64,000 nt of DNA. Origin: Micromonospora profundi (GTDB taxonomy: Bacteria > Actinomycetota > Actinomycetes > Mycobacteriales > Micromonosporaceae). The position numbers and the translations under genes are program-made. The notes beneath the pieces are model-generated. The model was not told where the DNA came from. It did not search any database and saw nothing but the letters and a program-made list of their open reading frames with translations. Positions 17,432 to 26,084 of the stretch are shown here, one piece after another. The DNA is taken from NCBI RefSeq assembly GCF_011927785.1, contig NZ_JAATJK010000001.1, positions 4,559,001 through 4,623,000 of the forward strand, written 5' to 3'. The first letter of the stretch is position 1. Every line of letters starts with the position of its first letter.

Positions 17432-17705
17432 GCGTGTTCGGCTCCACTCCGGAGCAACGCCGCAGGGATCGGCAGTGACCGGGCGAACACGTACCGGCGA
17501 TCAATGATCACGAATTAGTAAAGTTGCCTTCCGGCAATGATCTGAACTCCCCAGATTCACCATTGATCAGTACAGTCACCCTCTGTTCCCGCCTCGCGCG
17601 GGAGCATCCCGCGTCGCGACGCCCCGGTGAGCAGACGACCCGCACAGGCGTCCCGCCTCCCGGCTCCCCGCACGCGATCCGTACTCCCCCTCACCAGGAG
17701 CCTGC
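17432..17705. other. Upstream region of LPXTG protein 2
   Basis: Roughly 270 bases with an AT-rich patch at 17505-17575. It contains GATCAATGATCACGAATTAG, with TCAATGATC at 17511-17519, and an inverted copy CATTGATC at 17561-17568. This resembles the upstream region of the first LPXTG gene. The ribosome binding site is CAGGAG just before the GTG at 17706. Confidence 0.45.
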
Positions 17706-18677
17706 GTGAACCCTCCCAAGTCTCCGTTGCGGCGCATCGCGGCCATCGCCGCCGGCGCGCTGATCGGTCTCGTCGGTGTCGGCGCCCTCGCCGCGCCCGC
17801 CAGTGCGCACCACCCCGAGCCTTCCGGCACCTACTGCCTGGCCGCAGACGGCCTGACCACTGTGACGTGGAAGGTCGGCAACAGCGAGAACATCACTGCC
17901 GAGGTCACGGCTCTCACGTCCACCGTGCCCAACGAGTTCCGTGACGGCAACCTGGCCGTAGGCGCGACGCTCCCGAAGAAGGGCGACGGTTTCCTCACCG
18001 CCACCCAGACCCACCGCTTCACCGAGCGGAAGCCGAAGATCGAGCTGACCGTCGAGGCCCGGTGGGTGCGTCCGAACCGGATCGTGACCGAGCACCGGAC
18101 GGTGGCGGCAAAGCCGGCCGGCACCTGCGCGGCCCAGCCCACCACGCCGCCGGCCAGCCCGACGCCGACCGCCACGCCGACCGTGAGCGCGTCGCCCACC
18201 CCGAGCGTGCCGGCGTCGCCCAGCCCCAGCGCGACCACTGCCTCCCCGACGCCGACCCAGAGCCCGTCGGAGACCCCGACGGCTCCCTCGGTACCGGTCG
18301 AGCCGGTGGGCACCGTCGAGTCGACCTGCGACAAGCTCACCTTCACGGTGGAGAACCCCGCCGACGGTGAGACCGTCACCCTCACCCTGACCCCGAACAA
18401 GGGCGAGGTGAAGACGCTTACCGTCAAGCCGGGCGAGACCGGCTCCGTCTCGTTCCCCGCGACCGAGGGCCTCACCGTCACTCCGGCCGCCGATGGTCTC
18501 GACGACACCGAGCCGATCGCGTGGGAGAAGCCGGCCGAGTGCGACGGTCAGGGCGGCGGCCTGCCGCTCACCGGCGCGAACACCACCATGATCGCCGGCG
18601 GTGCCGTCGTGCTGCTGGCCGCCGGTGCGGGCCTGTTCGTGATGGCTCGCCGTCGCCGGCTCCGCTTCACCGTCTGA
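17706..18677 (+). CDS. LPXTG-anchored surface protein 2
   Basis: A 323-residue paralogue of the preceding gene. The signal peptide (PLRRIAAIAAGALIGLVGVGALAAPASA-HH) and first domain (TVTWKVGNSENITAEVTALTS) match protein 1 in pattern. A Ser/Thr/Pro linker of about 50 residues follows, then a second small domain (CDKLTFTVENPADGETVTLTL). The sorting signal is LPLTG, a hydrophobic helix and RRRR. It is shorter than protein 1. Both genes have their own hairpin and similar upstream motifs, so they are probably expressed separately but alike. Function unknown; exposure on the cell wall is the only supported role. Confidence 0.88.
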   Translation: MNPPKSPLRRIAAIAAGALIGLVGVGALAAPASAHHPEPSGTYCLAADGLTTVTWKVGNSENITAEVTALTSTVPNEFRDGNLAVGATLPKKGDGFLTATQTHRFTERKPKIELTVEARWVRPNRIVTEHRTVAAKPAGTCAAQPTTPPASPTPTATPTVSASPTPSVPASPSPSATTASPTPTQSPSETPTAPSVPVEPVGTVESTCDKLTFTVENPADGETVTLTLTPNKGEVKTLTVKPGETGSVSFPATEGLTVTPAADGLDDTEPIAWEKPAECDGQGGGLPLTGANTTMIAGGAVVLLAAGAGLFVMARRRRLRFTV

Positions 18678-18694
18678 CCCGAACCGCGCTGAAA

Positions 18695-18734
18695 CCCGAG
18701 GGCGCGTCGACCACCCGGTCGACGCGCCCTCGGG
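18695..18734 (+). terminator. Hairpin after LPXTG protein 2
   Basis: A perfect 18-bp stem (CCCGAGGGCGCGTCGACC with its complement), a 4-base loop, then CGTTTC. It starts 18 bases after the stop codon and shares its stem core with the hairpin at 17396-17431. Confidence 0.75.
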
Positions 18735-18868
18735 CGTTTCCGGCTCGGTCACGGTCCGCCTCGGCCCGCAGTCGGCCTTGGCCCGCAGTGCGGGCTTAAG
18801 CCGCGGTTCGGCGCCTCCATCTCGCGGTCAGCGCAGTGACCGGCGGCGGCGCCGAGGACAGGTCTCAT

Positions 18869-18963
18869 GCGCGTCCTTTGCTCTGCTTACCTCCAGGCAA
18901 CGGCCGCCGTCCGCATACCGGACGCGGCCTGTTGCGTCCGTTGAAGCAGAGCAAAGGACGCGC
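18869..18963. repeat. Family B palindromic repeat, copy 1
   Basis: Two 20-base arms, GCGCGTCCTTTGCTCTGCTT (18869-18888) and the exact complement (18944-18963), flank a 55-base loop. The loop itself has GCAAC and GTTGC half-sites near its ends. The core TCCTTTGCTCTGCTT and the inner half-sites recur at 30374-30448. This copy lies between the convergent ends of LPXTG protein 2 and recG. Confidence 0.85.
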
Positions 18964-18979
18964 GGAGGTACCACCGCAC

Positions 18980-19027
18980 GGCAGGCACGACGTGAGGCAG
19001 GCACGACGTCAGGCAGGCACGACGCCC
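18980..19027. repeat. Three tandem 16-base repeats
   Basis: The unit GGCAGGCACGACGTGA occurs three times head to tail, at 18980, 18996 and 19012, with changes only in the last three bases. It lies just beside the family B hairpin in the gap before the recG stop. The rest of the 18735-19107 gap shows nothing else I can name. Confidence 0.75.
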
Positions 19028-19107
19028 GGGCAGACGTGACGATCCAACCCAGCCCATTTCGACCGCGACGAGGGCGGGGCGGTCAGCGGCAGAGCCTCAG
19101 AACGCGG

Positions 19108-21306
19108 TCAGCCCTTTTCCAGATACTCCGCGCGGTCCTCGTCGACAAGGGCCGCGACCGACGCGGCAAGCGCCGGGTTGCGGGTCAACTCCGGGTCGTC
19201 CTCGATCAGGGTGATCGCCTCGGCGCGGGCGTCGCGGATCAGGTCGGCGTCGCGTCGCAGGGACAGCAGCCGCAGGTGCGAGCGGTGCCCCGACTGGGTG
19301 GCGCCCAGCACGTCACCTTCGCGTCGTTGCTCCAGGTCAAGCTCGGCGAGCTTGAACCCGTCGCTTGTGGACGCGACGGCGTCCAGCCGTTCCCGTGCCG
19401 ACGACCCCTCGGCCGCCTCGCTCACCAGCAGGCAGAGCCCGGCGGCGGAGCCCCGGCCGACCCGGCCCCGCAACTGGTGCAGTTGTGAGACACCGAACCG
19501 GTCGGCGTCCAGCACGATCATCACTGTCGCGTTCGGCACGTCCACACCGACCTCGATGACAGTGGTCGCCACAAGCACGTCCAGGTCACCGGCGGCGAAG
19601 GAGCGCATCACCGCGTCCTTCTCGTCGGCCGGCAGGCGGCCATGCAGCACCCCGATCCGCAGCCCGTGCAACGGCCCGTCGGCAAGCAGCGGGGCCACCT
19701 CGGTCACGGCGAGGGGCGGGCGACGGCCGTTGTCGTCGAGCGGCGGTTCCTCATCCTCCGACGTCGGGCCCTCCCCGATCCGCGGGCACACCACGTACGC
19801 CTGATGGCCGGCGGCCACCTCCTCACGCAGCCGGCGCCACGCCCGGTCCAGGAAGGCTGGCTTCTCGGCGGCCGGCACCACGTGCGAGGCGATCGGCGAC
19901 CGCCCTCGGGGCAACTGGGAGAGGGTGGACACCTCAAGGTCGCCGTAGACGGTCATCGCCACCGTGCGCGGGATCGGGGTGGCCGTCATCACCAGCACGT
20001 GCGGCGGCTGGGCGGCCTTGGCCCGCAACGCGTCGCGCTGCTCCACGCCGAAGCGGTGCTGCTCGTCGACCACCACCAGACCCAGGTCGGCGAAGTCCAC
20101 CCCCTCGTACAGCAGGGCGTGGGTGCCCAGCACGATGCCGGCGTTGCCGCTGGCCACCTCGCCGAGCGCCCGACGGCGGGCCGCCGCACCAAGCGAGCCG
20201 GTCACCAACTCGACACGGGTGGCGTGCTCGGCGGAATCCAGCTCGCCGGCCCGGCCCAACGGCCCGAGCAGGTCCAGCATGCCGCGGTGGTGCTGCGCGG
20301 CCAGCACCTCGGTGGGCGCCAGCAGCGCGGCCTGCCCACCCGCGTCGACCACCTGGAGCATCGCCCGCAGCGCCACCACCGTCTTGCCCGAGCCCACCTC
20401 GCCCTGCAAGAGGCGGTGCATCGGATGCGGGGCCGCCAGGTCCTCAGCGATCTCCACACCGACGTCACGCTGCCCGGCCGTCAGCTCGTACGGCAGTCGG
20501 GCGTCGAACGCGTCCAGCAGGCCGCCGGCGCGCGCCGGACGGGGGCGGGCCGGCCAGTCGGCGGCCCGGTGTTTGCGCTGCACCAGTGTCAACTGGACGG
20601 CGAACGCCTCGTCCCACTTGAGCCGCCGCCGCGCCCGATAGAGCTCCTCCTTGCTGGACGGACGGTGGATCTCCCGCAGGGCGGTGCCCAGGCCGACCAG
20701 GTTGCGGCTGGCCCGCACTGTGGCCGGCAGCGGGTCCTCCGGTGGGGTGAACGTGTCCAGTACGACACGCACGCAGCGGGCGATCACCCAGGTCGGGACG
20801 GCAGCGGCAGCCGGGTACACGGGGATCAGCGCGCCGGCGAACTCCTCGATCTCGTCGCTGACCGCCGCCTCGCCCTCACCGCCCTCGCCGAGCAGGACGT
20901 ACTCCGGGCCGTTGAGCTGTCGTTTGCCCCGGAACTCGGTGACCTTGCCGGCGAACAGACCCCACCGGCCCGGACGCAGCTCCCGCTCGCGCCACGCCTG
21001 GTTGCCGAAGAACGTGAGCGTCAGCAACCCGCCGGAACCGTCGCCGACGGTCACCTCCAGCAGGTTGCCCCGACGTTGGCGCATCGGGCGAACGGCGGTG
21101 CGCTGCACCTGGGCCAGCACGGTTACCTGCTCGCCGACGTCCAGCGAGCGGATGTCGGTGTGCTCGCCACGCTCGTCGTAGCGGCGCGGAAAGTGGTAGA
21201 TCAGGTCACCCGCGGTGTGCAGGTCGAGCTGGGAGGCCAGGGCCTTGGCCGTCTTGTCGCCCACGAGCTTCTTCAGCGGAGTGTCCACCGTGGCCGGCTC
21301 ACTCAT
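19108..21306 (-). CDS. recG: ATP-dependent DNA helicase RecG
   Basis: A 732-residue branch-migration helicase that remodels stalled forks and Holliday junctions. The N-terminal wedge/OB domain is followed by the helicase core: Walker A GEVGSGKTVVALRAM, DEQHRFGVEQR as the DExH-type box, MTATPIPRTVA, and motif VI QLRGRVGRGSAAGLC. The TRG-like region ERLDAVASTSDGFKLAELDLEQRREGDVLG is present. The ATG overlaps the stop of the DAK2 gene (ATGA); the open frame extends 86 codons further but that part lies inside the upstream gene. Confidence 0.96.
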   Translation of the reverse strand: MSEPATVDTPLKKLVGDKTAKALASQLDLHTAGDLIYHFPRRYDERGEHTDIRSLDVGEQVTVLAQVQRTAVRPMRQRRGNLLEVTVGDGSGGLLTLTFFGNQAWRERELRPGRWGLFAGKVTEFRGKRQLNGPEYVLLGEGGEGEAAVSDEIEEFAGALIPVYPAAAAVPTWVIARCVRVVLDTFTPPEDPLPATVRASRNLVGLGTALREIHRPSSKEELYRARRRLKWDEAFAVQLTLVQRKHRAADWPARPRPARAGGLLDAFDARLPYELTAGQRDVGVEIAEDLAAPHPMHRLLQGEVGSGKTVVALRAMLQVVDAGGQAALLAPTEVLAAQHHRGMLDLLGPLGRAGELDSAEHATRVELVTGSLGAAARRRALGEVASGNAGIVLGTHALLYEGVDFADLGLVVVDEQHRFGVEQRDALRAKAAQPPHVLVMTATPIPRTVAMTVYGDLEVSTLSQLPRGRSPIASHVVPAAEKPAFLDRAWRRLREEVAAGHQAYVVCPRIGEGPTSEDEEPPLDDNGRRPPLAVTEVAPLLADGPLHGLRIGVLHGRLPADEKDAVMRSFAAGDLDVLVATTVIEVGVDVPNATVMIVLDADRFGVSQLHQLRGRVGRGSAAGLCLLVSEAAEGSSARERLDAVASTSDGFKLAELDLEQRREGDVLGATQSGHRSHLRLLSLRRDADLIRDARAEAITLIEDDPELTRNPALAASVAALVDEDRAEYLEKG

Positions 21307-22916
21307 TCGACCCCCACCAGGAGCGGATAGAACGGCTGGCCGCCCGGGTACGCGTGCACCTCGACGAACGGCCAGCGCCGCTCGACGTGCGCCCGGACGG
21401 CGTCGGTCAGCCCGGGGGGCGCGTCCACACCGGCCAGCAGGGTGACCATCTCGCCGCCACCGCCGAGCATCTGGTCGACCACTGCGGCGCACGTGTCGAT
21501 GAGGTCGGCGCCGATGAGGTGCACCTCCCCCTCCACAAGTGCCAGCACGTCCCCGGGGTGGCACGGGCCGGCGACTGTCAACGCGTCGCGGCTCGCGTGG
21601 CAGACCTCGGCGTAGCGGCAGGCGCCGGCCGCCTCGGCCATCGCGATCACGTCGTCCTCGAAGCGGCGGGTGCCGTCACGGACCGCGAGGGCGGCGAGGG
21701 CCTGCACCGGCGAGCGGGTCGGCACCACGCTGACCTTGATGCCGTGGCGGTGTGCCTCACGGGCCGCCGCGCTCGCCACCGCCCCGGTGTTCGGGTTGTT
21801 GGGCAGCACCACCACACGCGCCGCGCCGGTGCCGCGTACCGCCTCCAGCAGCTCACCGATGGACGGGTTGCCCGGCACGACAGTGGCACCCTCGGAGGCG
21901 AACAACTCGGCGATCCCCTCGCCGGTGGCGACCACCACGGCGGCGCGGCCCGCCTCGACCGGAACGGGGGGCGGCTCCGGCTGGTCGGCGAAGCGGGTCA
22001 CCGAGATCCGGTACGGGCGGCCGGCAGCGACACCCGCCTCGATCGCCGCGCCCACGTCGTTGACGTGCACGTGCACGTTCCAGGTGGCGTCCGGCTCGCG
22101 CCCGTCGCCGACCACGACGAGCGAATCCCCGAGCGTTGCAAGCGTCCGACGCAGCACGGCCACCGCGTCGGCCGGGGCGTCGAGCAGGAACTGCACCTCG
22201 TAGGCGTACTCATCGGAGCCGGTCTCCCGCGCGACGGCGGCGGCCGGCCGGGCGGTCCGCGGCGCCGGTGCGAGCCCTGAGGCGGTCTCCCCGGTGAGGA
22301 CCTCGACCAGGGCGTCGAGCAGGACGCAGAGGCCCTTGCCACCGGCGTCGACCACGCCGGCGCGGGCCAGGGCCGGCAACTGCTCCGGGGTACGCGACAG
22401 CGCCTCGGCCGCCGACCGCGCGGCGAGCCGGGCCACCGCCGGAAGGTCGTCGCTGTCGGCCCCCTCGGCCGCGGCGGCGGCCGCGGCGACAACTGTGAGC
22501 AGGGTCCCCTCCACGGGTTGGCCGACCGCGGCGTAAGCGGCGGTGGTCGCGGACCGCAGCGCGACGGTCAGGCCCCGACCGCGCACCACCGGCATGACGG
22601 CCACGGCGTCGGCGAAACCGCGCAGGATCTGCGAGAGGATCACGCCGGAGTTGCCCCGCGCGCCGAGCAGTGCGCCCTGGGCCATCAGCCGCAGCGCGTG
22701 CCCGTGCGCGGTCGGACCGCTGTCGGGGAGGGTGTCCAGGTCCATCGAGAGTGCCTGCTGGGCCGACGTGAGGGTGAGCACCAGGTTGGTGCCGGTGTCG
22801 CCGTCGGGCACCGGATAGACGTTGAGCTGGTCGATCTCGCCCTGGTGGCGCTTCAGCGCGGCCAGCCCGCTCGCGCACCAGCGGCGGACCGCTGCGGCGT
22901 CGAGGGAGTCCAGCAC
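21303..22916 (-). CDS. DAK2 domain / FakA-like kinase
   Basis: About 537 residues. The N-terminal DAK2 (DhaL-type) nucleotide-binding domain has INQLNVYPVPDGDTGTNLVLTL-type sequence, here DQLNVYPVPDGDTGTN, plus LLGARGNSGVILSQILRGF. The C-terminal DegV-like/DAK1-type domain contains VVVLPNNPNT. This is the layout of FakA, the ATP-binding subunit of fatty acid kinase, which works with a FakB protein. No fakB is in the window. The start is uncertain: I use the GTG giving (M)LDSLDAAAVRRW, but earlier in-frame starts exist. It overlaps recG by 4 bases and diverges from rpmB. Confidence 0.85.
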   Translation of the reverse strand: MLDSLDAAAVRRWCASGLAALKRHQGEIDQLNVYPVPDGDTGTNLVLTLTSAQQALSMDLDTLPDSGPTAHGHALRLMAQGALLGARGNSGVILSQILRGFADAVAVMPVVRGRGLTVALRSATTAAYAAVGQPVEGTLLTVVAAAAAAAEGADSDDLPAVARLAARSAAEALSRTPEQLPALARAGVVDAGGKGLCVLLDALVEVLTGETASGLAPAPRTARPAAAVARETGSDEYAYEVQFLLDAPADAVAVLRRTLATLGDSLVVVGDGREPDATWNVHVHVNDVGAAIEAGVAAGRPYRISVTRFADQPEPPPVPVEAGRAAVVVATGEGIAELFASEGATVVPGNPSIGELLEAVRGTGAARVVVLPNNPNTGAVASAAAREAHRHGIKVSVVPTRSPVQALAALAVRDGTRRFEDDVIAMAEAAGACRYAEVCHASRDALTVAGPCHPGDVLALVEGEVHLIGADLIDTCAAVVDQMLGGGGEMVTLLAGVDAPPGLTDAVRAHVERRWPFVEVHAYPGGQPFYPLLVGVE

Positions 22917-23185
22917 GGCCAGAAGCCTACTGGCGCGCACCGACACGCGTCGGACTCGCCGCGTGTGTCCGCCGCCCACCGCCTTCCGGCCGGGGCGGAT
23001 CACTCCGGTACCGTTGCCGCCGGACCGGCTGCCACCAGGCGGGCGGCCCCACCGGCAGGCCGGCCGCGAGCGCCCGCTCGACCGGGCCGGTTCGCCGGGC
23101 CGGTGGGTCATCGGGTAACCTGACCAGGTTGCCCGCGCAGCGCCTGCCGGCGACCTCATGAACGTTTCAATCCCAGGAGTATCCC

Positions 23186-23377
23186 GTGGCTAGCGTGTGC
23201 GACGTCTGTGGCAAGGGGCCGGGCTTCGGCCACAACGTGTCCCACTCGCACCGGCGGACCAACCGCCGCTGGAACCCGAACATCCAGTCGGTGCGTACCC
23301 CGGCCGGTGGTGGCAACACCAAGAAGTTGAAGGTCTGCACCTCGTGCATCAAGGCCGGCAAGGTCACCCGCGCCTGA
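23186..23377 (+). CDS. rpmB: 50S ribosomal protein L28
   Basis: A 63-residue L28. [31 protein letters not shown] and [14 protein letters not shown] give two CxxC pairs, a zinc-binding form. GTG start with CAGGAG upstream. It stands alone on the plus strand, divergent from the DAK2 gene, and is followed by a strong hairpin. Confidence 0.97.
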   Translation: MASVCDVCGKGPGFGHNVSHSHRRTNRRWNPNIQSVRTPAGGGNTKKLKVCTSCIKAGKVTRA

Positions 23378-23406
23378 CGCGGCGGCACCACCTCTTCTCG
23401 TTCGGC

Positions 23407-23438
23407 TCAGCCGGCGGACCCAGCGGTCCGCCGGCTGA
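23407..23438 (+). terminator. rpmB terminator hairpin
   Basis: A perfect 14-bp stem, TCAGCCGGCGGACC with its complement, and a CAGC loop lie 30 bases after the rpmB stop. There is no long T-run. It could also help terminate the facing GNAT gene, whose stop lies at 23505. Confidence 0.65.
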
Positions 23439-23504
23439 ATCGTGTCCGCGCCCCGGGCTGCCCGGCAGGTCGGGGCCTGCGCTGTCGCCGGGCGGCCCGG
23501 CCGG

Positions 23505-23966
23505 TCAGAGCGCCCGGCCGAAGGACACGCAGCCCTCCGAGTCCTTGTAGAAGCCGAAGTTCGGGATCCGGTCGTAGCCGGCGGACGTGTACATGGCGAT
23601 CGCCTCGGGCTGGCGATCCCCGCACTCCAGGATCATCCGCTTGCGGCCCTGGTCACGGGCCGACCGCTCGACCGCCGCGAGCACCATCCGCGCCACGCCG
23701 CGCCCACGGGCCGCCGGCGCTGTGTACATCCGCTTCAACTCCGCGGTGTCCGGGCCGTGGGCGCGCCAGCCGCCGCAGCCGACCGGCTCGCCGCCCAGGT
23801 AGGCGATGACGAACGCGCCGTCCGGCGGCTCGAACTCGGAGGCGTCCACCGGGGTGTCGTCGCCGGTGCCGCCGTAGCGGGCCCCGAGGTCGGCAAGCGC
23901 CTCCTTGATCAACTGCTGCGCCACCGGCGCGCCGAACCGCGCCAGCCGGATCTCGATCTCACTCAC
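23505..23966 (-). CDS. GNAT-family N-acetyltransferase
   Basis: A 153-residue GNAT protein. The acetyl-CoA loop is APAARGRGVARMVLAAVE, preceded by the strand AELKRMYT. The C-terminal motif B region is EAIAMYTSAGYDRIPNFGFYKDSEGCVSF. The substrate is unknown. The GTG start follows from the family N-terminus (SEIEIRLARFGAPVAQQLI). It is 29 bases downstream of thiL on the same strand and probably co-transcribed. Confidence 0.85.
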   Translation of the reverse strand: MSEIEIRLARFGAPVAQQLIKEALADLGARYGGTGDDTPVDASEFEPPDGAFVIAYLGGEPVGCGGWRAHGPDTAELKRMYTAPAARGRGVARMVLAAVERSARDQGRKRMILECGDRQPEAIAMYTSAGYDRIPNFGFYKDSEGCVSFGRAL

Positions 23967-23995
23967 GGCGTCCAGGGTACGGCCGGCGCGGGGCC

Positions 23996-24985
23996 TCACC
24001 GGAAGTGGTCCCAGCCCCTCGGCCCATCGTAGGCGCCCCCGTCGACTGTCACCCCGGCACCGGCCGTGACCAGGCCGATCGGCCGCCATTCCGGCGGCAA
24101 CGCCACCTCCGGGGGGAAGGTCGCGGCAAGCGCGTGGTCCTCGCCACCGGCAAGGATCCAGGTGTACGGGTCGACGCCGAGCGCCCGCGCCGCGTCGGCC
24201 ATCTGCCGGGGCACCTCGAACACATCCCGGCGTACGTCGATGGCCACCCCACTGGCCTTCGCCACGTGCCCGAGGTCGGCGAGCAGCCCGTCCGACACGT
24301 CGATCATGGCGGTGGCGCCGAGCACTGCTGCCTGCGGCCCGGCCGCGTACGGCACCTGCGGTCGCCGGTACGCCTCGGCAAGCAGTCGGGGCGTGCGGAA
24401 ACCACGGGTGAGCACTGTCAGCCCGGCCGCCGCGTACCCGATGCGCCCGGCCAGGGCCAGTACGTCCCCGGGACGCGCGCCGGAGCGCACCACCGGCGCC
24501 CGGCCACCGAGGTCACCCAGCGCCGTCACCGCGATGGTCAAGGTGGGGCTTGCCGACATGTCCCCACCGACCACGCTCGCGCCGACCGTCGCCGCCTCGG
24601 CGGCCAACCCGTCGGCGAGCCCTTCCGCCCAGCTCGTCTCCAGCTCCGCCGGCATGCAGAGGGCCACCAGCAGCGCCGTCGGTGTGGCGCCCATCGCCGC
24701 GATGTCGGCCAGGTTGGCAGCCGCAGCCCGGTGACCGACGTCGGCCGCCGAGCACCAGTCCCGCCGGAAGTGCCGGCCGTCGACGAGCACGTCGGTGGAG
24801 GCGGCCACCCGGCCGTCCGGCGCGGCCACCACCGCCGCGTCGTCCCCCGGGCCGAGCAGTGTCGTCGGCCCCATCGCCAACCGCGCGGTGACCCGCCCGA
24901 TCAACCCGAACTCGCCGATCCCGGCCACGCTGGCACCACCGCCGGCGTTCCGCCCGTCCTGCCCGGCTCCGCCGTGCTCGCTCAC
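23996..24985 (-). CDS. thiL: Thiamine-monophosphate kinase
   Basis: A 329-residue PurM-like kinase making thiamine diphosphate from the monophosphate. Motifs are GIGEFGLIGRV, GPGDDAAVV, STDVLVDGRHFRRDW, ANLADIAAMGATP, VVGGDMSASP, MIDVSDGLLADLGH and AGGEDHALAATF. The GTG start has GGAGCAG seven bases upstream and gives about 20 residues before the conserved core. Divergent from the Lrp-type gene. Confidence 0.94.
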   Translation of the reverse strand: MSEHGGAGQDGRNAGGGASVAGIGEFGLIGRVTARLAMGPTTLLGPGDDAAVVAAPDGRVAASTDVLVDGRHFRRDWCSAADVGHRAAAANLADIAAMGATPTALLVALCMPAELETSWAEGLADGLAAEAATVGASVVGGDMSASPTLTIAVTALGDLGGRAPVVRSGARPGDVLALAGRIGYAAAGLTVLTRGFRTPRLLAEAYRRPQVPYAAGPQAAVLGATAMIDVSDGLLADLGHVAKASGVAIDVRRDVFEVPRQMADAARALGVDPYTWILAGGEDHALAATFPPEVALPPEWRPIGLVTAGAGVTVDGGAYDGPRGWDHFR

Positions 24986-25081
24986 CGCTGCTCCTTGACC
25001 ACCGATAGGGATCAGACCTGGTCCGTAAGGTAGTTTCACCCTTCGGGCCGCCCCTGGGCGGCGACGGACGGAGGTCGAGTC

Positions 25082-25315
25082 GTGGTACAGGCGTACATCC
25101 TCATCCAGACCGAGGTCGGCCGCGCACGTGACGTGGCGGGTCTCATCGCGGACATCGCCGGCGTCGTACGCGTCGACGCCGTCACCGGGCCGTACGACGT
25201 GGTCGTCCTCACCGAGGCGAACACCGTCGACGAACTCGGCAAACTCATCGTCAGCAAGGTGCAGATGGTGCCCGGCATCACCCGCACCCTCACGTGTTCG
25301 GTGGTGCGGCTGTAA
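25082..25315 (+). CDS. Stand-alone Lrp/AsnC ligand-binding (RAM) domain protein
   Basis: A 77-residue protein that is only the RAM/ACT-like effector-binding domain of Lrp/AsnC regulators (VQAYILIQTEVGRARDVAGL, GPYDVVVLTEANTVDELGKLI, GITRTLTCSVVRL). There is no DNA-binding part. Such proteins form oligomers and may bind amino acids or modulate full-length Lrp proteins. GTG start with GGAGG seven bases upstream. The TAA stop lies immediately before the GTG of the DUF3515 gene. Confidence 0.9.
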   Translation: MVQAYILIQTEVGRARDVAGLIADIAGVVRVDAVTGPYDVVVLTEANTVDELGKLIVSKVQMVPGITRTLTCSVVRL

Positions 25316-26008
25316 GTGGACGAGATGACGACCTCCTCGGCTGCTCTCGACGACGACGGCACGCGCGACGCGGCCGACGGGACACCCGAGCGGGCTGACG
25401 GTAACCGCGCGACCGGCGACCCGGCTGCCGACGCGCCGACCGGCCGGGACCGGACCACCCGGAGCGCCGCACTGCTTGCCACCTTGATCGCGATTCCGGT
25501 CACGCTGCTGGTGGCCGTACTGGCCTTCACGAAGCTCGCCCCGGACACGCCGGCCGCCGCGCCGAGCCCGTCCGCCACGACCCCCCGGGCGCAGTCCACC
25601 GCCCCCGTCGAGATGGCCGCCCCGGCGCTGGCCGCCCGCCCGGCCACGGTCTGCCGTGCGCTGCTCTCCCAGCTGCCGCAGACCATCCGCGACCTGAACC
25701 AGCGCCCGGTCACCGCCGGCCCGGAGCAGAACGCCGCGTACGGCGATCCCGCACTCACCGTTGCCTGCGGGGGTGCCGAGCCGGACTTCCCCGCCACCGA
25801 CGAGGTCTGGACCGTCAACCGGGTCTGCTGGCATGCCGCCGAGCAGGCCGACGCGACGGTGCTCACCACCGTCGACCGGGAGACGCCGGTGACGGTACGC
25901 GTCCCGCGCTCCTACGAGCAGCCGTTGCAGTGGGCGGCGCCGATCTCCGACGTGATCGTGGCCTCGGTGCCCTCCGGCGGGGCCATCCCCTCCGGCTGCC
26001 AGCGCTGA
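25316..26008 (+). CDS. DUF3515 membrane protein
   Basis: A 230-residue protein with a short charged cytoplasmic N-terminus, one membrane segment (about 52-72, AALLATLIAIPVTLLVAVLAF) and an extracytoplasmic DUF3515 domain (VCRALLSQLPQTIRDLNQRPV; WTVNRVCWHAAEQ; GGAIPSGCQR). Function unknown. The gene is a regular neighbour of thiL and ddl in actinobacteria, as I remember it. The GTG follows the previous stop with no gap; an ATG three codons in is a possible alternative. Confidence 0.85.
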   Translation: MDEMTTSSAALDDDGTRDAADGTPERADGNRATGDPAADAPTGRDRTTRSAALLATLIAIPVTLLVAVLAFTKLAPDTPAAAPSPSATTPRAQSTAPVEMAAPALAARPATVCRALLSQLPQTIRDLNQRPVTAGPEQNAAYGDPALTVACGGAEPDFPATDEVWTVNRVCWHAAEQADATVLTTVDRETPVTVRVPRSYEQPLQWAAPISDVIVASVPSGGAIPSGCQR

Positions 26009-26009
26009 T

Positions 26010-26041
26010 CGGGCCGGGCGCGCCGATCGGCGCGGCCCGAC
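26010..26041. terminator. Hairpin between convergent DUF3515 and ddl genes
   Basis: TCGGGCCG...CGGCGCGGCCCGA forms an imperfect GC-rich stem directly after the DUF3515 stop, in the 76-base gap to the ddl stop on the other strand. No T-run; a weak call. Confidence 0.4.
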
Positions 26042-26084
26042 GGCCGGAGCCGACACTGCTGATCGGCCGACAGTCCGGTGGGCC

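Noticed and set aside
15897..17504. 535-codon minus-strand frame across LPXTG protein 1
   Set aside because: The plus strand has signal peptide, LPVTG signal, ribosome binding site and hairpin; the minus frame has none.
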